Assembly (NCBI RefSeq): GCF_020623625.1
Contig: NC_060201.1
Location: 2,163,682-2,227,681, forward strand
DNA from: Saccharomycodes ludwigii
Lineage: Eukaryota > Ascomycota > Saccharomycetes > Saccharomycodales > Saccharomycodaceae
DNA: 64,000 nucleotides
Reading direction: 5' to 3'
Below the pieces are notes generated by a model. The model searched no databases, was not told the origin of the DNA, and saw only the letters and a list, made by a program, of their open reading frames with translations. A program made the translations under genes and the position numbers. Below are positions 1 to 9,100 of this stretch, piece by piece (positions within the stretch are counted from its first letter, which is position 1; the number at the start of each line of letters is the position of its first letter).

Positions 1-3
1 TAT

Positions 4-1446
4 TTATTCCAAGTATCTATATTGAGTTAAAATTAATGCTTTATCAGGCATTTGTCCTGGAACAGGAATTAATATTCTTAATTTTTTTCTAGTATCATTG
101 ACTTCATTAATCAAACCAAAACCCATAATACTACTTGACAATACGGTATCGGGATCAGCATTTCTTTCTGCAAACGTTATAGCTACAATTGCATGTTGTA
201 AGTTACTTGCATTAACCGTAACAGGTTCCAACTTAGGTTCCTCATTTTTATCTTCATCTGTATCATTATTATATACAACAGGTTCCCAAACAGTTAATTT
301 ATTGAAACTGCTACTAACAGTATAAGGACTTAATACAGTATTTAAAGAGTTCCCATAAAAATAATCTCTAATGGCTACTCTTTGTAGAAATCTTTTATAA
401 ACATCGTCAATTTCAACTACATTTGATTTTTTAACTATAGGTAGCGTCAATAGAGAGATGCTGTCTTTAATAGACGAGAGTGATGAAGTAAGTTGTTGTT
501 TTATAATTTCTTCATAATTGTTAGAATTATCCTCATCATCTTTTTCCTCCTTTAATATGACAATTACATTTACATTGTACAATTTTATTATCTGTGAAAT
601 AATCTTATTAACATGCTCCTTTTCATTTGCCCCCATATCACTTTTATCTAATAGCGATGGTGTGTCGATTATACAACCGGACCTTCTTAACAATGGATCT
701 TTCATAATTTTTGAATTTGTAACTATGGATAATTGAGATAATATCGTATTGTACAAACTGTAATTTGTATGAATATATTCTAAACCAAAATTTTTTATTA
801 TAGGTTGTGTCGAAGGAATTGTTGTTACACCGGTTGTTGCACTTTGACCCCAATTCGGCGCAGTGACATCAAGTATATCATATATGGTGGTAGCACTCAA
901 ACATCCCGGAGGCGTGAAAATTCCATCAGTGGGATTTAAATTAACATATAATGGAGTAAAATTTTTAACTTTAATAGCATAAGATACCAAAGTCTTGCAT
1001 AATGTTGTTTTGCCTGTATTTTTACCGCCTATTACTAAAACATTAGGCCCTTGTGAACTAGTAAATCGCATTTTATCCAATGCAAAATGTAAATTATAAA
1101 TTTTGATCTTGTATTCTGCATATGCAGAGTTTGGGGATTGGGTGATCATAGGCTCCACAGCAGATTCTTTAGTGTACCATTTCAATTGCGTTTTATCTAC
1201 CGCGTATATTGAAAATATATCCTGATTATTGAATATATACTTGATGTTATTTGCTAATTCCGTACCAAAAATTTCTGCAATACCATATACTATTTCAATA
1301 ATTAACTGTTGGTCAGGCAATAACTGAAATTTTAATTCATGTTCTCGTGGAATTGTTATTAAATGTTCGTTGTTATTGTTGAGAGCATCTTCCATATGAT
1401 AGTCCGTTGAAATTGAACCCGCCTGCTCGATATTTCCTACACTCAT
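4..1446 (-). CDS. CLP1: Clp1, subunit of cleavage/polyadenylation factor IA
   Basis: This 480-residue protein is the Clp1 subunit of cleavage factor IA, which acts with Pcf11 in the nucleus in mRNA 3'-end formation and transcription termination. The N-terminal beta domain is followed by a P-loop GGKNTGKTTL at about residue 140, then the characteristic segment with NLNPTDGIFTPPGC and the C-terminal domain. In yeast Clp1 the P-loop binds ATP tightly, but kinase activity has been lost (family knowledge). I start at the ATG at 1446; the reading frame stays open upstream but has no earlier ATG. S. cerevisiae Clp1 is 445 residues; the extra length is an Asn-rich N-terminus and loop insertions. The gene is complete, with its stop at positions 4-6. 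TUM1 follows on the same strand, as in YOR250C-YOR251C. Confidence 0.95.
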   Translation of the reverse strand: MSVGNIEQAGSISTDYHMEDALNNNNEHLITIPREHELKFQLLPDQQLIIEIVYGIAEIFGTELANNIKYIFNNQDIFSIYAVDKTQLKWYTKESAVEPMITQSPNSAYAEYKIKIYNLHFALDKMRFTSSQGPNVLVIGGKNTGKTTLCKTLVSYAIKVKNFTPLYVNLNPTDGIFTPPGCLSATTIYDILDVTAPNWGQSATTGVTTIPSTQPIIKNFGLEYIHTNYSLYNTILSQLSIVTNSKIMKDPLLRRSGCIIDTPSLLDKSDMGANEKEHVNKIISQIIKLYNVNVIVILKEEKDDEDNSNNYEEIIKQQLTSSLSSIKDSISLLTLPIVKKSNVVEIDDVYKRFLQRVAIRDYFYGNSLNTVLSPYTVSSSFNKLTVWEPVVYNNDTDEDKNEEPKLEPVTVNASNLQHAIVAITFAERNADPDTVLSSSIMGFGLINEVNDTRKKLRILIPVPGQMPDKALILTQYRYLE

Positions 1447-1613
1447 AGCTGATATGATCACTGTACTTGTATATAGTAAAGTTAAATAGTTATAAGGTTA
1501 CAAATAAAGTTTTGTGATTATATCGAAGAGTAAATAACATGAAAGTTTTTTGGATTAATATTATAACCTGTGAAAAAAATCGTTAATAAGATAAAAGTAT
1601 CATTTGTAACTAA

Positions 1614-1627
1614 TCCGGATATCCGGA
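1614..1627. promoter_or_regulatory. 14-bp perfect palindrome, possible binding site
   Basis: TCCGGATATCCGGA is its own reverse complement and lies 168 bp upstream of the CLP1 start. It contains inverted CGG half-sites separated by four bases, the kind of geometry bound by dimeric Zn2Cys6 factors. The binding role is inferred from the symmetry alone. Confidence 0.35.
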
Positions 1628-1740
1628 CAAGGTAAACATTATTTAATACACTATTTTTTTTTTTTTGTGAAAGGGAAATGAATCTGTAAGAAGCGCTAAG
1701 GATAACTTAAACCAAGGTGGAAGTTTACTATGAAGATAAA

Positions 1741-1790
1741 TGAAGAAGAAGAAGAAGAAGAAGAAGAAGAAGAAGAAGAAGAAGAAGAAG
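1741..1790. repeat. GAA trinucleotide microsatellite
   Basis: About sixteen tandem GAA units end in a run of A. The repeat lies in the CLP1-TUM1 spacer outside any credible coding frame. Confidence 0.8.
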
Positions 1791-2069
1791 AAAAAAAAAT
1801 AGGTCAGATGAAAAAAAGTGGTAATATGTCACAACCATAACTTATACATACATAAGATATTTACCACCCTAAACTTAATTATATAAATATCTGTAAAGAT
1901 CCATGACAATAAATTATATAAAAAACATACATCCAAAATGCTTTTCAAATTAAAGAAAATTTGATTATAAAAGTTAAACAAAGCCCCCATATCCAACTAT
2001 TTAGAGTAATCGTTAAGTTAAAGATATCTACATATGGTATGCATAGAAACACCTAGTCGGTTCAATAGA

Positions 2070-3017
2070 TTAATTGGCATTACCCGTGGCAATATAATTT
2101 TGATCCTCCTTACTTCCTTCTTTATGTTTCAAAATCCATTCAGTCCAACTACCATCATATAATTTAATATTTTTAATACCACTATTTTCTAAAGCAGTCT
2201 TAATAATAACGCCACTTACTCCTGTACCACACATACAGATTGTAGGTTTGGTAGGATCATAAGGTGGGAAATTATTTTCTTTTAAAAAGGTGTTAATTTT
2301 GTTTTGTATTTCTTCCTTTGAATCATCAAATTTGTTAAATTTTTTATTGTCAACAACGGTAGTAAATGGTAATGATAAAGTACCTGGTATATGACCACTC
2401 GGAAAATTTGGCCTTGGTTCAGGGCATTTACCTAAATATCTACCCAATGATCTAGCATCATAAACATTGTATTTGGTCTTGAGCAAATGATCCTTAAATA
2501 ACCTTTCCATTTCTTCATAAGTCACAACCTGTTCTTCCGTATGATCAATGACACTTTCATAGTTAGTTTTAGGAAATCTATTTGCAGATAATAAAACATT
2601 GTACTCTAGTGGTAGATTTAAGGCTTTGTATTCAGCAAATGTGTTTAATAAATATACGTCTTTATGACCCAACGTTGTTAGGGTCCAAGCACACCTAGGA
2701 GAACTAAAGTTTCCAATATTGTCATAAACAATCAAAATATCAGAAGGTAATAAACCTAGCTCACTCATTTTTTTGTTAAAAGTTTGAAGATCTGGGAGCA
2801 TATGTGGATATGGCAAGTTATGATTTTTGATATCGTCTATGTCAAAATACACAGCATTAGGTAACCTTGGCCCTTTCAAATATTCCTCTTTGCCATTCCT
2901 ATTCATATTAGGCATATACCATGATGAATCCACTGGTATAACCCTTTGCTTAGAGGGTAATAAGCTAGTTAGTAATTTAGCAGCCTTTTCAGGTGAAAGT
3001 AATTTATAAGCTGACAT
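2070..3017 (-). CDS. TUM1: Tum1, rhodanese-type sulfurtransferase
   Basis: This 315-residue tandem-rhodanese protein carries persulfide sulfur from the cysteine desulfurase Nfs1 to Uba4/Urm1 for 2-thiolation of wobble uridine in tRNA (family knowledge). The N-terminal domain includes FSSPRCAWTLTTLGH. The C-terminal domain has DARSLGRYLG, SGHIPGTLSLPF and the active-site loop CMCGTGVSGVIIKTALE, whose second cysteine is the expected catalytic residue. Length is close to the S. cerevisiae protein (304). The start is an ATG at 3017, and the nearest upstream gene, SET6, diverges from it. Its position after CLP1 matches YOR251C. Confidence 0.95.
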   Translation of the reverse strand: MSAYKLLSPEKAAKLLTSLLPSKQRVIPVDSSWYMPNMNRNGKEEYLKGPRLPNAVYFDIDDIKNHNLPYPHMLPDLQTFNKKMSELGLLPSDILIVYDNIGNFSSPRCAWTLTTLGHKDVYLLNTFAEYKALNLPLEYNVLLSANRFPKTNYESVIDHTEEQVVTYEEMERLFKDHLLKTKYNVYDARSLGRYLGKCPEPRPNFPSGHIPGTLSLPFTTVVDNKKFNKFDDSKEEIQNKINTFLKENNFPPYDPTKPTICMCGTGVSGVIIKTALENSGIKNIKLYDGSWTEWILKHKEGSKEDQNYIATGNAN

Positions 3018-3282
3018 GTTTTTAATCTTTTGTTTTTTTTTTTTGTTTTTTTTCTGCTTTATTATGTAATAAATTATAAGGATGTAATGGTATAACTAAT
3101 GTTGAGAATAATTGAAATAAAAAAAAAGTTTAAATATGCCTGTATTGTTTTATTTGTTAATGGATTATTTAATAAATAAACTGTATAAAAGAAATAATCA
3201 AAGAATTCGATTACATTTGCTTAGAGATTCACGTATTTTATAAAGCTTCCTTAAGCAAAAAAAAAAAATAATATTGCTAGCT

Positions 3283-3297
3283 TTCGGATATTCGGAT
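3283..3297 (+). promoter_or_regulatory. Recurrent TTCGGATAT motif (tandem pair)
   Basis: TTCGGATATTCGGAT is a direct repeat of the TTCGGAT core. The exact 9-mer TTCGGATAT occurs again at 5885-5893 and, inverted, at 51106-51114, each time between genes. The binding protein is unknown to me. Confidence 0.3.
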
Positions 3298-3336
3298 TCT
3301 TGCTTAATCTAAATGTTATCCATATTTTTACAATTG

Positions 3337-3379
<43 letters not shown>
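3337..3379. repeat. A43 homopolymer tract
   Basis: This is an uninterrupted run of 43 A in the TUM1-SET6 promoter region, one of the two longest homopolymers in the window. The exact length may be affected by sequencing or assembly. Confidence 0.85.
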
Positions 3380-3384
<5 letters not shown>

Positions 3385-3702
3385 TAAGTAGGACTTAATA
3401 CGAGGAAAAATAGGAGTAAAAACAATGTGCCACGTTCCTTTTTATTTTATTTTATTTTATTTTATTTTATTTTATTTTAATTTTTTTTTTTTTTTTTTTT
3501 TGAAAATTTCTAATTTTTTGGTCTGATTTATCTTTTCAGGATGCTACAAATACTCAAAGGTTTTCTAATTTTTCTGTTTTTTTTTCTTTTTCTGTTTTAT
3601 TTTTTTTCCTTTTTTAGTAATGTTCATATCATATATCTTACGAGACACATATCCACGATTACTGTAAGTTTAATATTTCATATATAGAATCTTTTGCTGA
3701 CA

Positions 3703-3734
<32 letters not shown>

Positions 3735-3806
3735 TCCCCCCTCCCCCAAAAAAAAGACAGTGTCAATTAGATCTATACACACATATATATATATATATAC
3801 ATAATA

Positions 3807-4934
3807 ATGACGGTTACTCCAGAAATTTTGCCTATTTCTACTTATTTTGATATAAAACAAACTAGTTATGGGGGTCGTGCAGTATTTGCAAATAAAGAAA
3901 TTTGTAAGGATACCAAAGTTTTGGTATGCGATCACCCATTATCTAGCTTTATAAGTTATCCTTTTAGAAAGGAGGTATGCTGTTATTGTTTCCATTATAA
4001 CAATGGAAAAACTTTGAAATTTAAAATACCCGAGGCAGAGTTATGGTTTTGTTCTCAAAATTGCCTGATGAGCTTTAATAATATACAATTTGTTGATATA
4101 TTAATTGATAGTTTTTCAAAATTATCGCAGAGATTTCAACAATGCAAAAAACGTTTAAACTCATCTAATTTTGATGAACAACAACTTAATCTAAGTGATA
4201 AAACCGATGATGAAATTCAAGATTTTATTGAAGCTAATTGGAAGAATATAAACAATATATGGATTCCATCTGTTTCCAACCATGATACCAATTCAGGTAC
4301 AAATATTATCCATGTTAAAAATAAGGCCAACAAAGTAAATAATCAACAACAAAAGAATTTAAGTAAATGCCCACTGATCAACGAAGAAGAATTCACTGAG
4401 TCTCGATTCATTACACAACTTTTATTTCACATGCAAATATGTAATGAAAATCTGCATCGGGAGGTATTTACAAATTTGCAATCTAACGAATTAGAAATGA
4501 TCAAAAGATTTCCCCCCCTGTTATTTTCACAAATTAAAATATTTCAAAACTTGTATATAATATTACCCACTGAATTGCAAAAATTTCTAAATACTGCCAC
4601 ATTTCGCCAAATTTTGGGTTCAGAATATGCTAATGCATTTGGTATTTGGGAATTGAGCGATGCCGACCAGGATTCCAGAGAATTATTTGGCAGTGGCCTA
4701 TATGCTGAGGCTTCATTTTTCAATAATTCATGTCAACCAAATTTGGTTAAAACCAGAAATGGTCATCAAATGTTTTTTAAAGTAATTAAAGATATTGAAG
4801 CGGGCGAGGAGCTGTGTATCAATTATGGTAATAATACAGCCATGGATATTTCTGAACGCCAGAAATATTTATTTGAGAACTGGTTCTTCCATTGTGCTTG
4901 CACAAAGTGTAAGACAGAGTGTTTAAAGCTGTAA
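3807..4934 (+). CDS. SET6: Set6, SET-domain protein with zinc-binding insert
   Basis: This 375-residue SMYD-like protein has the SET domain split by a zinc-binding module. Visible parts are the N-flank YGGRAVFA (residues 21-28), the cysteine pattern from residue 58 (CCYC, then CSQNC), the SET core NNSCQPN (about 306-312), GEELCINYG and a post-SET CACTKC. These are the hallmarks of a SET lysine methyltransferase. The S. cerevisiae substrate of Set6 is poorly defined, so no reaction is assigned. Length equals S. cerevisiae Set6 (373). The gene converges on ATG29 and their coding regions overlap by 12 bp, as neighbours in the order YPL165C-YPL166W. Confidence 0.9.
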   Translation: MTVTPEILPISTYFDIKQTSYGGRAVFANKEICKDTKVLVCDHPLSSFISYPFRKEVCCYCFHYNNGKTLKFKIPEAELWFCSQNCLMSFNNIQFVDILIDSFSKLSQRFQQCKKRLNSSNFDEQQLNLSDKTDDEIQDFIEANWKNINNIWIPSVSNHDTNSGTNIIHVKNKANKVNNQQQKNLSKCPLINEEEFTESRFITQLLFHMQICNENLHREVFTNLQSNELEMIKRFPPLLFSQIKIFQNLYIILPTELQKFLNTATFRQILGSEYANAFGIWELSDADQDSRELFGSGLYAEASFFNNSCQPNLVKTRNGHQMFFKVIKDIEAGEELCINYGNNTAMDISERQKYLFENWFFHCACTKCKTECLKL

Positions 4935-5161
4935 CTTATCCAACAAGGCTTCTTCTAATGCTGATTTACTAACACTAAGATTTGATAAATTATCATCGTC
5001 GTCGTCATCGTCGTCATATTTGTTGTCATGACCATTAACAAAAGTGTTTTTCTGATCATGATTATTATTCTTCAAAAAATTTGTATTATTGACATCTGTC
5101 GTTGAGTTAGACGAATCTACGTTTAACCTTAATATTTTAGAAGTCTGTAAATGTTCTACAA

Positions 5162-5218
<57 letters not shown>

Positions 5219-5625
5219 CATTGACACTGTTGACATCTTCGTTACTTTTGTTAACAATAGTATTATTCTTGGTATTACTATTCACAATATCTAACATATG
5301 CATTTGCCTTGACAAAAGGGCGTATACCCTGTTTTCTATAAAATATCTGGGTACATTGAATTTTTTGGCCAAATTGTCCCAATTAATGATATTTTTTTCT
5401 TGCATACGTGAGATTTCCAACCACAATAAATCTTCGCTACCTTTGGTCCATTCAAACTATTTTAAAATTCATACATCATAACTCTGAATTATTTTTAGTT
5501 AGTAATTAAACATGTTATATTATGACTTTTATTAGTGGAATATTACATACATTTGGTGGGTCAATAAACCCATCTCTGTTTCTTCCATGAACTTTTATAT
5601 ACACAACAGTATTCTTGCCATTCAT
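4923..5625 (-). CDS. ATG29: Atg29, autophagy scaffold subunit, with one intron
   Basis: This 202-residue Atg29 acts with Atg17 and Atg31 at the pre-autophagosomal structure in starvation-induced autophagy. The gene is split: exon 1 is 5625-5551 (25 codons, reading MNGKNTVVYIKV...DPPN) and exon 2 is 5456-4923, beginning FEWTKGSEDLLWLEI. Joining them restores the conserved DPP-x-FEW junction of the family. The C-terminus LSVSKSALEEALLDKLQL is strongly Atg29-like. A variable middle holds long Asn and Asp runs. The intron has GTATGT, TACTAAC and TAG signals. It converges on SET6, overlapping its last 12 bp, and diverges from REV3, matching YPL166W. Confidence 0.92.
5163..5218. repeat. ATT/AAT microsatellite in ATG29 coding sequence
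   Basis: About eighteen tandem ATT units on the plus strand encode an Asn run in the disordered middle of Atg29. The repeat stays in frame with the flanking conserved segments. Confidence 0.85.
5457..5550 (-). other. Spliceosomal intron of ATG29
   Basis: This 94-nt intron has a consensus 5' site GTATGT (5550-5545), a perfect branch site TACTAAC (5504-5498) and a 3' site TAG at 5459-5457, 42 nt after the branch A. An earlier TTCAG (5488-5484), 15 nt after the branch A, would lead into a stop within a few codons. Productive splicing must therefore pass over that first AG. Unspliced RNA also meets an early stop. It is the only intron I can support in the window. Confidence 0.88.
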
Positions 5626-5819
5626 TATTTTTAGATACTACTTTTCTTTGTATGGATTAGAAAATGTTTTTTTTTTTTTTTTTTTTTCTTTATTTTTTTA
5701 AAACATAAGGCACTTAAATAACAATTAATTAAAAGAGAATAATATGGGTTCTACTTAGCTCCTTTAAAAAAAAAAAAAAAAAAAAAATGAAAATAAAAAA
5801 ATACAATAATTTCAAACCC

Positions 5820-5854
<35 letters not shown>

Positions 5855-6140
5855 GCCAAAAAAAAAAATGCTAATATTATGGACTTCGGATATTTTGTAA
5901 TTCGTACTTGGCCATTTAATGATCCATTTTTTATTTTTAAATGTCACATTCGTGGTCATTTTGTTTATGATATAATAATTCTTCTTTTGATATGTTGAAC
6001 GAAAGAAAAGAAGTTACTCTACGTTCTAATAATACTCAAACATTAGAAAAAAAAAGATATTAACGCCACCCTTTTTTCTTTTTCTAACGACACTTAGAAC
6101 ATAAATAAAATCACATTTTTATCACTCACTTCATGTATGA
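5626..6140. other. Divergent ATG29-REV3 spacer
   Basis: No gene is visible. It contains runs of T (5669-5688) and A (5766-5787), an (AT)n tract near 5826-5851, the recurrent TTCGGATAT motif at 5885-5893, and two out-of-frame ATGs immediately before REV3. Confidence 0.6.
5885..5893 (+). promoter_or_regulatory. Recurrent TTCGGATAT motif
   Basis: This is an exact copy of the 9-mer also found at 3283 and 51106, located about 250 bp from both the ATG29 and REV3 starts. Function is inferred only from recurrence. Confidence 0.3.
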
Positions 6141-6187
6141 ATGGATTCTACATTAGACAACGAAGAAGTATTACGACTTCAAATTAA
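6133..6187 (+). promoter_or_regulatory. Two short out-of-frame upstream ATGs before REV3
   Basis: ATGs at 6133 and 6137 precede the REV3 ATG at 6141 by 8 and 4 nt, each in a different frame. The first opens a 7-codon frame ending at 6156 and the second a 16-codon frame ending at 6187. Both overlap the REV3 coding start. Scanning ribosomes would meet all three frames in nine bases, which should lower Rev3 output. Confidence 0.5.
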
Positions 6188-9100
6188 CTCTTATGATGTA
6201 TATCATGTTGAACCTTCACCATGTTTAGACGGTTGTAAAACGATGACACAGTCAGAGACCCAATTACCAAAAAAGCCTAAACCATTTAATCAAGTTCCAA
6301 TAATTAGAATTTATGGTTGTTTGCCATCAGGATATACTGTACTATTACACATACACGGTATTTTCCCTTATTTTTATATAAATTATAACGGGACTTCAAA
6401 AGATTCAATAGATACTATAAACTTTAACTGTGAATTACTTCACAATTTACTAGAGAAAAAAGCAGATTCTCTTTTTGCATTTAAAAATAGGGAAAACAGT
6501 AATGGTATATTAATGGATAGTTACAACTATATTGCAAATGTTGAAGTTGTTAAAGGTATTAAATTTTATGGTTACCATACCAAATTCAGTTGCTTTTATA
6601 AGATTAGTTTGTTAAACGAAAAGATCTCTAATAAGGTACAAGACATATTAAGATCTGGTCAAATCATGGACTTTAACTTTGACATTTATGAAGGTCATAT
6701 TCCTTTTTTTACACAATTTTGTGTTGATTACAATTTATATGGCTGCTCCTGGATTAAATTGAAAAACTTTTTTTTTAGGGATCCAATTATTAATAATTTA
6801 AATGGTATGAACGCACTATGGGATGCTGATAATTCTTTGGAGAAAAAATTTTCTAATATGAACAACCATATTTTACCAAGGGCTGACTATCCAAGAATGG
6901 GGCGTACACTATTAGAAATTGATATTTTGCCTCAATTTATACTTAATAGAGAAAAACTGGAATTTATTAATCCATTATCTGACAAAAATACTTCTTTGCA
7001 TGTTACATCTACAAGTGAAATTTGGCAAAACATTCAATTGAAAAGAAGCGAATTAGGACTGCCTGTTTATACTGCCCAACCTGTTCTGACTAGAAACTCT
7101 ACAAATATTAAATGGCAAGATGATAAAGATATAGAACAATTTTATCAACAAGCCAAGCGGAAAATGGCGGATGGTGCTTCCAAATTAAAAAGCTATGCCA
7201 ATGTATCAAATGCCAATATGTTGAATTTTTTACCGATGGAAAATGAGGTGATTTCCAGTTTATGGCCAGAATGTACGGAAAAAAGGTTGGATAAACTGTT
7301 TATAAATCAACAATATCCTAATACTGTAGACCACAAAATTGTGGATGAAACAAATTATAATAATGTACCAGATAATCAGTTATCTCAAGATTTAATTAAA
7401 AATGAGTCTGAAACAATCGACAATCGTTCCTCATCAATGTCTCATGAATTTTCATTAATACAAAATTTTCCAAAAAAAAGACAAACTTTAAGTTTTACGA
7501 AAACTTTATTAAAAAGACCTAAGATTTCTAATGATTATTCTGGTTTAACTGTGTACAATAAGAAACATACTTACTGCTACGAGGCGGAAGAATTTGAATT
7601 AAAATTCTTTGAAATGAATAAAGATTTAGAAAGTATGGCAATTCCCGTCATTGCTTACCACGATCCATATTTTTCCAATCCGAAAGATTTAGAGGAGGGC
7701 AAAATTTTCTCATATGCCGATAGAATTTTTAAAATTAATTCTAATCACTTATCCTGTAGAACACCTGTTAAATTTCAAAACATTTTGTTAAATATGCCCA
7801 AGTGTGAAAGCCGTATCACGATGAATACATGGGAATATATTCCAGAACCACCCACATTTGATGAAGTTAAAAACACCAATATTATTAAAAACTCAATTAC
7901 ACAATTTGCGTCTCAAATTAAGCATGAAGAAAATTCGCAGAGAGAAAAAATAACTAGGATGTTTGAGCATAACAATTATACTAAGAAAAACCAAATATAC
8001 AACAACTTGACTGCTTTTCACTTAGAAATACATGTGAATACAAGATATGCTTTTTACCCAGATCCCAAACTTGATTGTATCAGTGCTATTTTTTGGAAAT
8101 TTACCAATACATTAGTGGATATCGGTTGTTCAAACGAAGGCATTTTTATATTTGATAGCAACATCGATATTCTCAAAGGCAAAATTGCATCCTTATTTCC
8201 GGACATTTCGATTGTTTATTTTGATAGTGAACGTGAAATGCTAACTTCCCTTGGCCAATTGATTTTGCTTTTAGATCCAGATATACTTGCAGGTTACGAG
8301 ATTCATCAAAATTCATGGGGATATGTGATAGAACGTTGCAATATCTGTTTCAAATTTGATTTCTGTAGCGAAATATCCAGAGTGCAATATAAGGCAACGA
8401 ATAAAGTTGACGATCATTGGGGCTACACACATGCTTCTGCAATCTGTATAGCAGGAAGACATATTCTAAATATATGGAGAATTCTGAGATCTGAGTTGAA
8501 TCTTTCAAAATATAATATTGAAAACGTTGTTGATAATGTATTAAGTCTTAGATTACCACATTATTCTTTTGAAAATTTGACCAAATTTTGGGAGGATAGA
8601 GACACTAATAATCATTCACTAACAGTTGTTATCAACTATTGGCTATGCAGAGTAAGATTAGACGATTTGCTAATAGATAAGATTGGGTTTTTGTTTAGAA
8701 CTGCAGAGCAAGCGAGGCTAATTGGCATTGACTTTTATTCCGTTTTTTACAGAGGCTCACAGTACAAAGTTGAATCCATATTATTAAGATTATGTAAGGC
8801 CCAGCATTATATATTGTTTTCGCCTACAAAGACACAGGTTATAAAGCAAAAACCTTTAGAATGTGTACCATTGGTCATGGAACCATTTTCTAGTTTCTAT
8901 AAAAGTCCATTAGTGGTATTAGATTTCCAGTCTTTATATCCTTCTGTTATGATTGCATATAACTATTGTTATTCTACAATCCTTGGTAACATAAGAAATA
9001 TAAAAGAAGAGGGGAATAAACTTGGTGTTGTATCTTATTCCTTGCCAGAAGATATTTTTACTGAGCTTAGCAGAGAAGACATCAACATATCACCCAATGG

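Larger units (their letters stand above)
1447..2069. other. CLP1 upstream spacer
   Basis: No gene is visible between CLP1 and TUM1, both on the minus strand. The spacer holds a 14-bp perfect palindrome TCCGGATATCCGGA (1614-1627), a T11-like run near 1652 and an in-phase GAA microsatellite around 1741-1790. It should contain the CLP1 promoter and the TUM1 3' end. Confidence 0.6.
3018..3806. other. Divergent TUM1-SET6 spacer
   Basis: There is no gene. Contents include an A43 tract (3337-3379), a TTTTA pentanucleotide repeat (about 3447-3480) followed by a T run, a further T run near 3711-3735, and a motif TTCGGATATTCGGAT (3283-3297) that recurs elsewhere in the window. A (TA)n stretch lies just before the SET6 start. 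Confidence 0.6.

Noticed and set aside
5089-5481. Leu-rich plus-strand ORF antisense to ATG29
   Set aside because: The poly-Leu is the antisense reading of the Asn repeat; the minus-strand frame carries the conserved protein.
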